Assembly: GCA_030549335.1 (NCBI GenBank)
Contig: CM060188.1
Location: 16,867,501-16,931,500 of the forward strand
Source: Pontederia crassipes
Taxonomy: Eukaryota; Streptophyta; Magnoliopsida; Commelinales; Pontederiaceae
DNA: 64,000 nt
Direction of reading: 5' to 3'
Part shown: positions 25,013 through 40,300 of the stretch, piece after piece
Layout of the letters: each line of letters begins with the position of its first letter
How positions within the stretch are numbered: the stretch's first letter is position 1
Notes under the pieces: model-generated
The model's input: only the letters and a program-made list of their open reading frames with translations
What the model was told of the DNA's origin: nothing
Database searches by the model: none
Translations under genes and position numbers: made by a program

Positions 25013-25595
25013 CATGGGCGGTCCTACATAGAGAGTAATGGGGTCAATTGACCCCATTAATTTCTAATTATTAGTCTTATTATGTATTAATAATTAAGTA
25101 ATATATTATGGATATTTTAAATATTTTCAAATATTATATATTGTTTCTTTGAATGTTTTTTTAAATATTGTCTCCTCTCTTATATTCCTACTATTTTATA
25201 ATATTTATTTTTTTTATTAATTCATTTTCCCTCTTATTCTAACTGATATTGGACAATGATTGTTTGTCAAACTTTTTATATTGTTCCAATACTACATTTC
25301 CTTATACAACAAGAAAACATTGATAAAAAATAAGAAATTCAAAGTTACATATATATAGAACTTAAGGTTAAATTTTATATGATTAACAACATGTTTTTCT
25401 AATCATATGTACGCATACTTTTATTAATTATTTTTAATCTCACTCATTAATTAACAAATAAATATAACGTGAATAAAATATATGATATAAAAGATAAAGA
25501 TAATATGGTGCATATTACACATTTTCAATTACTTTATTTATTATTATAAATACAAATTTGCACCCATTAGATCTGGAGTCCTAGGTCCGCCCCTG
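25013..25595. mobile_element. Non-autonomous hAT-type element
   Basis: Terminal inverted repeats CATGGGCGGTCCTA (left) and TAGGTCCGCCCCTG (right) match at 12 of 14 positions. They are flanked by the 8-bp direct repeats GATATTGG (25005) and GGTATTGG (25596), one mismatch. An 8-bp target duplication is the hAT signature. The interior is AT-rich with no transposase. Confidence 0.82.
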
Positions 25596-25603
25596 GGTAT
25601 TGG

Positions 25604-26491
25604 TTTAATTGAAGTACTAGAATTATTGATGTACCCTAATGAAATACTAACTTGGTATTATTGTTTATAATTATTGATTACTCGTGCTAAGTTGCATTTA
25701 GTGCTAAATAATATGTGAATCAAATAGTATGTAACTTAAGTTTTCACCTAAATTGCATTTATTGGTGCCCAGAGGAAAAGGTTACAAAGTTGAAGAATTA
25801 CAAAGAAATGGAGCAATTCTTGGAGCAAGTTTGAGGGTATAAATGAAATTTACTCTTTTCGTTTGGTTAAAAAAAATCATTATAATGGATATAACTATTA
25901 GCCATATACAAATAGTACTCAATTTGAGCATAACTACTTTTTATATGGACAATGTTACCCAGCATAAAATCGATCGTTACTTTATACCCTAACCAAATGA
26001 GGTTTAGAGGAAAGTTTTTAAATTCGGTCAAAATTTGATTTCAAATGTCTGATAAACAACTTTCAAATTAAAGTTCAGATGTAAGACCCAAGACAATATG
26101 GTAACCATTTTATTCATAATATTTCGTTAAAAGTCTCTGTTTAAATTTTAAATATATATTTTGTATTTGATATATCACATATGTTAGTTTTTTCCTTATC
26201 AACAAACACAAGATTTTTCATTTAAAATTGGTTTTTTCTTCATGTCCGTGATATTTTTTTCTGGAGAAAAGTATTCTTTGAAATAACAAGAAATAAAATC
26301 ACTCATTATGTTTAGTGAACAATGCCTCATAAATACTATTATACAAATTATGTTTTATGTATATAATTATCAGGTAATTTGATTATATAATATTAAACTT
26401 TTCTCTATTAAATTTACTAATAAATAATTATTTTGTGAAGCCAAACTATTATTTATTTAAGCTTGCCTTTTAAAAAAATGACTAAAATTTA
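25604..26491. other. Intergenic, no gene seen
   Basis: AT-rich DNA with no recognisable coding or RNA feature. Confidence 0.5.
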
Positions 26492-26938
26492 AGGATGAGC
26501 AAATCCGAATTCAGGATTGAGTTTCCATCCACGCTATCCCAACTCATATTGCTCAGATTTTTCGCAACACCATCTTAGTCCAGGTCAAATCGATATCTCA
26601 ATTCGATCATAATAAATAAGATATTAAATAGAATAATAATATTTTTTACTATTATATAAATATGATAAATATTAAATAAACTACATATATAATGATATAA
26701 TATAAATCATGTTTAACATATATAATACAATATAAAATTTTAACTAAAGTTAACATAAATGTAATATTTTTAAATGATTTAATATATTAAAATATTATTA
26801 TTATCGGGTCGGGACCGTAGTTCGAGTTTTTATATTAAATGAATCCGGTTCCGACACAATTACCTATTGGGCCTAGAAAAAAATTGAAAAAAATCAAATC
26901 GATGCGGGCCGAGATGATCCGGATTGTGCTCACCCCTA
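26492..26938. mobile_element. Candidate hAT-like MITE
   Basis: Left end AGGATGAGCAAATCCGAAT and right end ATCCGGATTGTGCTCACCCCT are inverted copies with a few mismatches. The GGGTGAGCA type of end is common in plant hAT MITEs. The interior is AT-rich and non-coding. No clear 8-bp target duplication could be read. Confidence 0.5.
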
Positions 26939-27600
26939 TTGAAGATTCACATATAATGAATAATCTATGGTCCACATGAGATTATATAACATTATGACCA
27001 TTTGTTATAAAATAATCTAAATAAATTACTGAATATTTTATTTAAAACTATTAGAACCCATCTTGATTAATTATCGATAACTTAAATTGCTCTTGTTATC
27101 TTAATTATCACCTCACTAATAATTCAAATAGCAGACAAAAAAACTTTTTTTTCAATATTACCAATTGCTTAGAATATATTTTGCTTAGAATATAAAAATT
27201 TTTAATTTGATTTTTTTATTAATGAATAAATATTATTTAACTTCATTTTCTTTGTTATTTGAAATCTTTTACAACTAATTCTTAATTTTGCCTCATCCTT
27301 TTAATCTATATTCACTTTTTTTCTTTTTGCTTTATTTATTTATAATAGTGATCAAAATCTAAAATAATTTTTAGGAATAGTTTGGTAATTTATTCTGTAA
27401 TTATTTTAATTATTACTTATATTATATGTACTTATTGAACACGACAATGTAATATTATCAATATACGGATGTATCGCATATATTATAAGTCAAATAAACA
27501 ATTAGCTATATTTCTTCAACTGAGGTAATTGATTAAGGGAAAAAACAAATTAAATCGAAAACCTAACTAATAGGTGGAAATAAATTATTTTATCAAAGAA

Positions 27601-27715
<115 letters not shown>

Positions 27716-27811
27716 GCAACGGGTTTATTTAGCGCCGGTTCACTTTGTCCCTCGCCTCCTCCTCTAAAACCTTTCGGCCCTTCTCGTTGTCTCGTTACAT
27801 CTACAGACTCC

Positions 27812-30978
<3,167 letters not shown>

Positions 30979-33185
30979 TTTGTTAACCTAGTAGGAGCTC
31001 GCCCTTTATTTACTCTCTTGCTTCATGTCCTCAGCTCTCAGAAGTTCAAAACGTTATTTTTAATAATTCTGTCTCGAGGTGGAAAAGTCGGACCGCTAGG
31101 AGAGAAGATACCCGTGTCCATGAACTGTGTTCCATGTTGAGTTATTCCTCCATCATGAATGATGCCAAGTTACCTTTGGTTACCATATAGCTCTTTGCTT
31201 AATTATTGGTTCATTACCTCCGATTGGAGTTGGTTGTGCTGCTACTTTTTTCATTCTACTTAAAGAGGCTCTTCTTTCAGTTGGCTTAATTTGAAGCCTT
31301 CCTTTCTTTTCTTGTGTTTAACATGATTTCAATAAATATTTTTGCTTACTTTTTCTTCTTCCGGCATGAATAAATATATATTGACACAATTATGAATGTG
31401 TTTCTTATGCTCAAGGGTTTTCTCTAATGTGTTGTCTTCTTCGAATCCAATATCTTTTAATCAATTCATGACTCATTTGATCCGGATTCTCCTTTCTATA
31501 TATATGTATATCTGTTCTTAATTTTTTAATTAAAAGCAATTGATAATTGTTTCATAAAAATGTTAGCAATGTTTCGGTTATAAATAAACCCTATGATCTA
31601 TCAATAAACATTAAAGTTGTATGTTAACCTAAATATTTGTTGTATTCTTACAAATAACTTAAAGAAAAATCTAGTCAGTAAAATGAAATGTCCAAACTAA
31701 TGAACGCATTTTTCTTAACATATTGATATTTCATAGCAACTATATTTGTTTTTAAGAAGATAATATCCGTTTAATAAGAATTAGAACATTAAATTATTAG
31801 TTTGGCAATTCACGGGAAAATTTGCAATATTTACATAGTTGCGATATTTTCAAGTTGCAATTATTTCCAATTTTCTCAAATAAATTATCATAATACCTCG
31901 TTCTTTATTCCAAGATCTTTTTTGTTTAAATATTCATATATATATAATGTGCACTATATTTTAATATTTATAATAAATTCAATTTTAACTTTTGCCAAAG
32001 CAAATATATTTGATCAAAATCGTATTTATCTATTGTTAACAATGTTCTTAATTTACTAAAGAAAGAAGGTACATTTATTTTAAACTTTCTCAAAATTATT
32101 ATCATGACATACCGTTTTTTCAACTTACATAACTGTTATTTATATTTGTTCAGTGGAACAATGAATAATGTGCAAATTAATGGACATTAAATATTGATGT
32201 CAGAGAAACAATATTCTTAAACTACATTATTTTTCACTTTCATCTAGACATAATGACATTAAGTTTTCATATTCAGTCGTAATTTCTATATATCATATCT
32301 GCCTATTAAATTGTCTAACGTTGTGTTGAAGCTGTTCAACTTTTTTCTTTTTTTGTTAAGGTTCTGTTTGGTTCAAAACTCCACTATGAAGGGAAGATAA
32401 AAAAAATGGAAGAAAAAGGATGGAAAGAAAATAAAGGACAATGAGGATGAATAATTATTTTGTTTGATTAACATAATTAAAAAAAGGAAGTGAATGATTA
32501 TTAATAATACTTTTATTGTATAATTATATATTTAGTATATATGATTAAAAATGAAAAATATATGTTAAACATATTTTTTCTTCACTTTCATCCAGACGAT
32601 GTTGAAAGAAAAATGAAATGTTGAATGGGGAATGAAGAGAAAAATGAAAGACTTTCACCTTCATCTCTTTCAAGTTTCAATTAAATTCAAACAAAAAAGA
32701 AGAATCAATTCTCTCTTTTTTTTTTTCAATTCTCCTCCTTTCACTCTCAATCGAATATGTCCTAGGTTAATTTTTAGATCAAATTTTAGAAACACCGACT
32801 TTCTACTATTTATATTGAACCATTCTCAATTTGAAAATTGAATTAATCAAATGTTAATAACTCCGGAAACAAACTAGTTTTAATAACTCCGTGCGATCTT
32901 TTTTTCTTTTTGCAATCAAATTCACCAACCAGTTGAAATAAGTCATGGACACCTCGAAATGAGTATTTGAAAAAAGTCATGATTTAGTTTCATGCTTTTG
33001 TTAAAATGTTTTGTCGATGTAATTACGCGGACACAATTCGAAAATTTCAATGGTTTTCACTGCTGAAAAATAATCTCAGGCCTACAATACGTTGTCTCAT
33101 GTTTCATTGGCAAGTAATAAGAGCTCCGGGACAAACCACGAGCATTCTAATGGATTAAGATTATCTATCTTCAAATTTTACTAAT
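30979..33185. other. mtACP 3'UTR and intergenic region
   Basis: The first 250 bp or so are likely 3'UTR. Beyond that, AT-rich DNA with one weak MITE candidate and no gene. Confidence 0.5.
32357..32767. mobile_element. Weak MITE candidate
   Basis: Left end GGTTCTGTTTGGTTC (32360) and right end CAATCGAATATGTCCTAGG are loosely inverted. A central ATGAATGAT-rich, purine-biased interior is typical of small plant elements. No target-site duplication found. Confidence 0.22.
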
Positions 33186-34300
33186 GTTTTTTTAAACGAG
33201 AAAGATGACTAGCAAGAAGATAGTCATCCAGAAGTTTCATTAATAATAATAGGGATTACAGTAAGTTGATAAAGAGGCCATCAAAAACATTGTGGCATCC
33301 GACCAGGACATGGAAACATCAACATGCTACCTCAAATCTAAAAAAAAATGGTTAGGCAGAGCCACACCCCATAGACCAAAATAAAAGACATGCATCACTA
33401 ACCACCGTCACACCTTACCCATCACTCAAAAGTGCACATCAATCAAAAGCCAGAATGCCCCACACATTTGGACAACGTCCGACTGCAGATTGCCCCTTGC
33501 ATTTGGGCGAGGATTGCGGACAGGCTTTCGCCTGATACCACAAGCCCGAGCCACCAAGGCAACTTCGTCAAGGTCGTAAATAAGAGTGGGGTCAACTTCA
33601 GCGACTACCACAGTGTCACCCGCTACATCTACGGCACAAGATGCTTTAGCCGACTTCACAGGTCTAGTGCTCCAATTCATCACGCATGTCCCCAATGCAG
33701 TCATTACGTCTGTCAAGCCAAGAGATGGGGCAGGACCTACGATCATCTTTTCCCCATCATTTGCACGTTGATCCTCCATTGAGTTGTCGTTCTTTTTGCA
33801 AGGTTGGCATAAGGATGCCGTAGTCGCCTCGTGGGTGGGCGAGCCCCTGCCCACTATTATCCTTCGTCTTCCACCACTCCATGAGTACCTAAGAAAGCGC
33901 TGGACCGGCCGGCCCATTGCCAAATGTCGTCGAGATGCGCCAAGTCTGGCACCATGTCGATGATGGACGTGCATGAACCCCTTCGGGTCCGCCACCTTCG
34001 GGTCCACCACGTTTGACCGTCCAAAAGGAAAGGCGGAGCGATCATCAGACGACGGAGCCACAAGCACCGCTGGTGAAGGAGGCCGGGCCACTTCCTCAAC
34101 GGAGGCATTCTCCAAAGGTGGTGCCATGGGCCTCGCGTCTCCGCAAAACAAGAAGCCATGAGCATCCTCAAGCTTTGTTTTAGCAAAAAGAGGGAGGAAA
34201 TTGTCGTTTATTGCCAAGGCAGACGCTTCATCTCCCGTGAGACACGTGTTAGAGGACTGCAGGTGGGGCGCCGTTGTAGTCAGGTAGGATCACACTGATA
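33186..34300 (-). mobile_element. LINE-like (non-LTR) remnant with 3' A-tail
   Basis: On the - strand the segment ends in CATCTTTCTCGTTTAAAAAAA, the kind of 3' terminus seen in plant LINEs, just after AATGAAACTTCTGG. Upstream lies a 263-codon open frame without a known domain (33426-34217). No reverse transcriptase core is present, so it would be internally deleted or truncated. The target-site duplication was not found. Confidence 0.4.
33426..34217 (-). CDS. Uncharacterised 263-codon open frame, probably transposon-derived
   Basis: The frame opens with INDNFLPLFAKTKLEDAHGF, has a proline/serine-rich middle, and ends CGIRRKPVRNPRPNARG...LIDVHF before a stop. The frame stays open upstream of the ATG to about 34297. 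I recognise no domain. Its position directly upstream of a LINE-like 3' end suggests an ORF1-like or gag-like remnant. Base composition is far richer in GC than the flanks. The - strand 109-codon and + strand frames overlapping it are shadows. It could be non-functional. Confidence 0.35.
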   Translation of the reverse strand: MAINDNFLPLFAKTKLEDAHGFLFCGDARPMAPPLENASVEEVARPPSPAVLVAPSSDDRSAFPFGRSNVVDPKVADPKGFMHVHHRHGARLGASRRHLAMGRPVQRFLRYSWSGGRRRIIVGRGSPTHEATTASLCQPCKKNDNSMEDQRANDGEKMIVGPAPSLGLTDVMTALGTCVMNWSTRPVKSAKASCAVDVAGDTVVVAEVDPTLIYDLDEVALVARACGIRRKPVRNPRPNARGNLQSDVVQMCGAFWLLIDVHF

Positions 34301-34598
34301 AATGCCTACAAGTGTGATCATATCATCGTAAAAATGATGTCTACATTATCAGAGGGCAATGCGGAATGAACTCAAAGGTTGAATTATCATATCCAAATTC
34401 TTTCGACATGGCTTTTGATACAATTTCTAACCTCGTCACCTCACCATCCCAATACATCTCTCAACAAGATAAAAAAGAAACAAAAAAGCCCTATGACAAT
34501 GACAAAGGAGGCACCTCAACTGCAAAATTGCTCTAGCATGATTAATCCGTTCTAGTAAATCTCCCTGGACGCATCCCATTCCATACCATTTCTTGCAC

Positions 34599-35869
34599 CT
34601 ATTTCTTCGAGGAACTTGCAGAACCAGTTTCATGCTTCAGGATGTTGAACTCACCACCCTCCTTGCTGGCCAAAGATGTAGCCTTGATCTCATTGCATTG
34701 ATTTATGAACTTGGTAATTTCCTGGACGACAGAAGACTTGTTAAACATCTCAAAGAGTACAAAGGGCAGCGATTTGGCAAAGTTATTACATCAAATGTTC
34801 TAGCGATTTATAGATATCTTGCATAGTTACATGTAATGCTTCATCTATTTAAGGCAATGTGTCTCGTGGTAAAATTGTAAATACCAATAAGAGAATTGAC
34901 AGACATATTTGGGGGAAAAACCTTTTGGAGAGAAAGTGCAGTCGAATCACTCAGAGAAACAGATACGCAACATGCAGTTTATGTGGTGAGCCTGAGGCTC
35001 TTGTTCTTTTCATGCATGGTGGCCCATGAAGTATGGATGATGACACAGGTGGACTGGACTGATTTTGAGGACTGACTGGGTTAGAAAATGAAACACAGGA
35101 ACAATGAGTGGAAAGCGAAAATGGTCCAAAGGAGAAAAAAATAATGGAATGACAATAAGAACTTTGGAGTGGCAATATGGGCACCCGAAAGAATAATGTT
35201 ACAAATTACTGGCAATTACTACTGCAACTAGTCTATATAATGAATATGAGTTTAAGTTCATATGCATAGGCATTTTACCTTGTTAGGTGTTTCTCTTGTG
35301 GCAAATTCCCTCGTTTCGATTACCCATAATCATATAATTTCTAATGTATAGGTGAGCAGCATACTTGCCCATATAATTTCTAGTGTAAAGGAGAGCAAAG
35401 ATTCCTCAAAAAAAAAGTATTTTGATGATTGAATTCGGATGAATTCTTTGCAGCTTAGAAATATACTGATAGAATTTCGAATAATCCAAGCACACAAGAG
35501 ATTTAATTATAACATGCTAAGGAGTATGCTACGTTGGAAAATGGGAAAAGCAAGAAAACACATCCACACAAAACAAACAGACGTGCGACGTAAAGTTGAT
35601 CAGGGGGGAAGAATTTACTCTCTCAGCGTCCGATTCCTTACTGAACTTAGAAGCTTTCACCACCCGCTTCCCTGAAAAGAAATTTTATCGGGTTTCACTG
35701 CCGAATTCACTATCTAATGAGCGGGCAAAGAAAGCTCCGGCGAGCAGCAATGAAATCGGGATAGCAGTTCGGACGAACCTTTACGAGTTTGAGGGGCCTT
35801 TCCATGGCGATTGGGAGGGATGGACTTCTTCTTCTGCTGCCCCTTGAACATGTTACCCTTCTGCGTCAT
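34599..35869 (-). CDS. UPF0390 / DUF2462 small basic protein (Leydig cell tumour 10 kDa homologue)
   Basis: Three exons: 35869-35779, 35671-35619 and 34721-34599, joined by GT-AG introns (GTTCG/TTTTCAG and GTAAAT/GTCCAG) with phases that close exactly, giving 88 residues. Exon 1 encodes MTQKGNMFKGQQKKKSIPPN then RHGKAPQTRKG. Exon 2 gives KRVVKASKFSKESDAER. Exon 3 gives EITKFINQCNEIKATSLASK, a glycine pair and a terminal SSSKK. This order matches the eukaryotic UPF0390 family: a lysine-rich, probably nucleolar N-terminus and a short helix with the FIN.CNE.KA signature. The molecular function is unsettled; ribosome-related work is likely from its composition and promoter. No exon exceeds 41 codons, so the gene is easily missed. 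Confidence 0.92.
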
Positions 35870-35937
35870 CTTGTTGCCGCTGTCTTCCTCCCTGCCTCTC
35901 TCGCCCTCCCTCTCCCTTCGATTACTCTTGTTGTGAG

Positions 35938-35990
35938 TTTTAGGGTTTACAATGTTTGGGATCGGAAAGGCAAAGGCTGGTTCTTGGGCC
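35938..35990 (-). promoter_or_regulatory. Telo-box and site II element of the UPF0390 gene
   Basis: The - strand has AAACCCTAAAA (telo-box) at 35948-35938, about 70 bp before the start codon, and GGCCCA (site II) at 35990-35985. This pair is typical of plant promoters for ribosomal-protein and nucleolar genes. Confidence 0.6.
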
Positions 35991-36059
35991 TTGATGCGTT
36001 AAGAGATGCACACTTCTTCAACCCAACTAGTTTTTTTTCTTTTTTGAATTATATTTTTT

Positions 36060-37393
36060 AACACTCTCTTAACTATATTTTTTTTCACGTCTAACTCTAA
36101 ATTATAAATTTATAAATTTTAATCCTAAAATTTATTCAAATTTGACACTTAGATCATTATGTTAAATTTTAATTAGATTTAATTGTGAAATATCCTTTTT
36201 ACCGTTACATTCATATTATGATAAAAATATTTTAACAAAAAAAATTAATACAAGTAAAAGTACTAATTGATAATAATATTTTATATGCAATATTATATTT
36301 ATGTCGATATTTTTTATTTCTTTAATATTTTTTCATGTTAAGAATAAAGGGTAGAAATGATATTTTATAATTATTAGAAAAAGAAACTTAACAAACTTTA
36401 GATTAAATTTAAAGACATAAGTGGTATTAACCGTTAGCTCAAAATCATAATGGCTGTTTAAAATCTCCGAAATAAAAATGACCTAAGAAATGGAGGGCTA
36501 GGAGATGGGGAACGAAGATTAATGAATAGATGTCATCATTTTTTTTACGGATTGTATGCTTTTTATTCTATCTTCAATTCATCCACCTGGGATACCATTC
36601 CATGGATACATGTTATCAAAAGTTGACTTAACTTCCTTTTTTCATTGATTCCACACGCTGTTGTTGAGAGACAGACAAAACTCAAAAAACAGTAATCATA
36701 AATTAATCTTAAAACGATATTTTTCCCCTCTAGCTACGAAAAATGATAACTTCAGCAACTATACAAGTTGAGAAGCAATAAACTTGGATATCACATTGTT
36801 GTTGGAAATGTAAAGTTCGTTGGGCTGAATCAATTTGGATAATACTACACTATTGCACCAAAACTTAATTCAACTGGATTACAAATTGAGCCCAATCAAG
36901 AAAATTTCACAAAATCAAACATAGGAAGCATTATTCTTCCAAAGGAAGTTTAACATGATCATCTCAAAAAACTATTGCTGCCTCAAATATATATTTGTCT
37001 TGTATCACATATATCTTCAACGTTATCTTACAACACACTACTTGAAAATCCAAAACTTCTGGCAACCCCGTTCAACAATTTTCAAGGTTAATTTATACAA
37101 GATCCCCTTGCAGAAACAAATTCTTTTGTAGTCAAAGCACCATTCATGCTAGTCACACGGAAAAGAATAGTCGGAGACCAATACAAGTTGCTCCGAAGTT
37201 AACCAAGCAAATAAAATTGGGCATGCCTTCGCAAATACATGATTCTCGTTCCTTTGGATCATATTGCTAGCTAGCAAAATTTGGATTTCCAGAAAGATAA
37301 AAGGACCCATAAATAAATCAGTAGGAAGCCTGCCTCTTCAGTTCATGTATCCGACTGCATGCTCGAGCAATAAAGTCAAGTTTTGCTAGTTGA
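36060..37393. other. Intergenic and DPH5 3'UTR
   Basis: AT-rich to about 36500. The part nearest 37394 is probably the DPH5 3'UTR. No other gene seen. Confidence 0.5.
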
Positions 37394-40300
37394 CTAGATG
37401 ATTGCATAGAACTCTAACATCTCTTCCTCCACAGGATGAACCTCCCCTACTATAATTAGACAATGAAGTGGCTCACCAAAATCAACATCAAGTAAACTTT
37501 TCATTGACCCTGAAACTATTTTCTGGTCCTCGCAGCCAAGACGAGCAAGGCCTACACATTTCGATTCTGCAGTGTAAACTGCAAGGAAGCCAACACGTGT
37601 AAGAAAATGATAAAATGATATTGTAATTTTCTACAATTTCGTCACTTTACAAAGACAAAATGGAGGCAATGGCCCTTAGCAAATTATTTTACATTACAAA
37701 CTAAAACTTACGAATTACGATAAAAAACATTTGAGTTAAATACAAAATGGAACATAAAATATGTGGACTTATTTGAGTGAAATACTGGAAAATAATATCT
37801 ATAACAACAACAACAACAACAAAGTCTTATCCCACTAGGTGGGGTCGGCTACATGGATCATACGACGCTATATTCGTTAGATCCATGTTCATGAGATTCG
37901 ACAGGGTTTTACGCTGTCGGAGCCTAACACAACCCTCCTCCTTTATCCGGGCTTGGGACCGGCTATAAAACTCTTTCGCAACACAAACACAAAAATATTC
38001 GAACATGAAGATAGAATTTCTGAAAATACCTTAAGAGAAGCAATTCGTTCTGCATGCAATTTTTCTAACTCCGGATCATCCATCAACTCATCAAGATATT
38101 TATAGCCGGCAAAGTAATATATAATCTTAGTATTAGGACTGCCAGGATGCATATAGCAAATTTAGATATTTATAAGGATATGGAAGGCTAGGGGGTAGAA
38201 GCAAAATTCGCGATGGAATAATAAACATTCGGCAAAGTAAAGTTCTAACGAATTTGTGCACTGGGAATAGGAAACTGTCTCAATGAAACTAGGGTTGATT
38301 GATAAATTGAATAGGTGAGTAAAAGAAGAGATTCCCAAATGATTGACATAAATGTCATTATCCAATTGAATAGGTGCTACAAGGATATGCCGTTCTCTAA
38401 TGACATGTCAATCTTAAAACGAAAGAAAATTCTTGACAAGTAGAACAAAATTATCTCAAAAGGTTCTACAATGTATACCCAAAGTTGAGCATAATGATTA
38501 ATATATACAGAACTTCTTAATTGCAATTATTTTCACAGTATGATAAAATTTATTACTCCACTGACTAGCAAGAGTATCCAAATCACATGCACCAAATTCA
38601 AAGGAATAAAACTATTTATCTATGCAGAATTAAACTCAAAGGAAAAGACATAAATGAAGTGTTCTTTTATTTTTATCTTCTCCTTGCAGTTCCCTAATTA
38701 ATAGAGTATTATGTGTCATGATATATTTTGAAATTTCCAGAAGCAACTGGGTTACATAATGAATGTCTACAAATATCTTTAGAGTAGCAGATAAAATAAA
38801 ATTCCATATGTGTCATTATCTAATGACATGTCATCTTAAAATGAAAAAGAATTCTTGACGAGTAGAACAAAATTATCTCAAAAGGCTCTACAATGTTACC
38901 CATTAACAGCTTAAATTCCAAAATAAAAAATGCATCTAAAATAGTGAATGTAATAACCAATCAACTCATCTCATTTGATGGGAGCTAAACAACTCTTTGG
39001 CAATGAAAAGTAAAATTCCCAAGAGGTTATGTATTAGATCATGACATAAAACCTGAAAAAAAATTATAACATACCAGATTCTCCATGCATATCCTCAATC
39101 TCCAAAAGTTGTTCTAAGGCAGTCTGGATGGTCATGTATCTCGGGGGTTCATAAATCTTTTTTCCTCTGGATGCCCAAAAACCAGTATTAGACAAACAGT
39201 AAAATCAATTGCTTGACAAAATGCATGTGAAAGTTAGTAATTTTACTACCAAAACAGAAACTCAAACTACTTGTATCAAACATTAACGTTCATCATAGGA
39301 AAGTAGGAAAGAGAAATAAGGATGAAGGGATGATACATGAACAGGAAAAGACATCATCACTAGTATAATTGTCTTATTGAATCCCAGGATGATAACTATT
39401 AAATGAGATTGTCTTGAGATGGGATGGAAAGAAAATTGAGGAACCAAAAACAAGAGTGAAAGACAATAAAAACAGATAAGGATTACATAGAAAAAAATCA
39501 TGCTTATGTGTCCCATTATAAAAGTGAATATACAAAAAAAAAAAAAAACTTTAGCACTAACATATGCAGTTAAGGCACACTGGAAAGAAACAAAAGTGGA
39601 AGAAGTTTGATTTTGTCTCATACCTGCATAATGACTCTAAGGAGGGTTCCTTCACACGTATATCTGCAATTATGGCACGAATTATGAGATCTTTAATCAA
39701 CAAGTGCTGCTTTCATATAGATTTTACTCATGCATTCATTTTTTGTTTTTTTTTTTGAGAAAGTTCATTCAAAATAATTCTCTACCTAGATATCATGGCT
39801 AGCTAAAAAATCTAGAAAAGGATGCTTGTATCTCCTGTGTATTACTTCCGTTACAATTTCTTATCCAGAAGAAAATTCCACAAGGAAAAAAATGTTCTTA
39901 AGAAAGCAAACTTTCTTATGCATGCCTAAGTTGTGGATCATGATAACTGAAGAGTATTAACATAAAGAACAAGAATTTTAAAGGCCCCATAGAAATAGTT
40001 GAAAGTGTACATAGAAGTTCCATAATTTCCAAATAGTTACTTCTCCAAGGGACATAGAAAATAGAATATTTGAAACAATTCAGGGGCAACACATCACTTC
40101 AAAAGAGTCAAGCAACTCAAGTAATTCTAGTGATCAATGGAACATATGCCCTATACCAAAGTACGGAAGAAATACAAGAAAGCTTCCAATCTTTTATGAG
40201 CTTCTAGAAGAGAAAACAATTTATTTGGGTAAAAAATGTGTGTAAATAGGATTACCGACCTTCACACATCTTTTGCACAGTTCTAAGGCTGTTCCTAGTC

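Noticed and set aside
34593..34826. 77-codon + strand frame MHLFLRG...
   Set aside because: It is antisense to exon 3 of the UPF0390 gene, which matches a known family on the other strand.
34880..35040. Possible LINE zinc-binding segment (CSLCGEPEALVLF)
   Set aside because: The match is short, lies in intron 2 of the UPF0390 gene, and lacks the second half of the motif.
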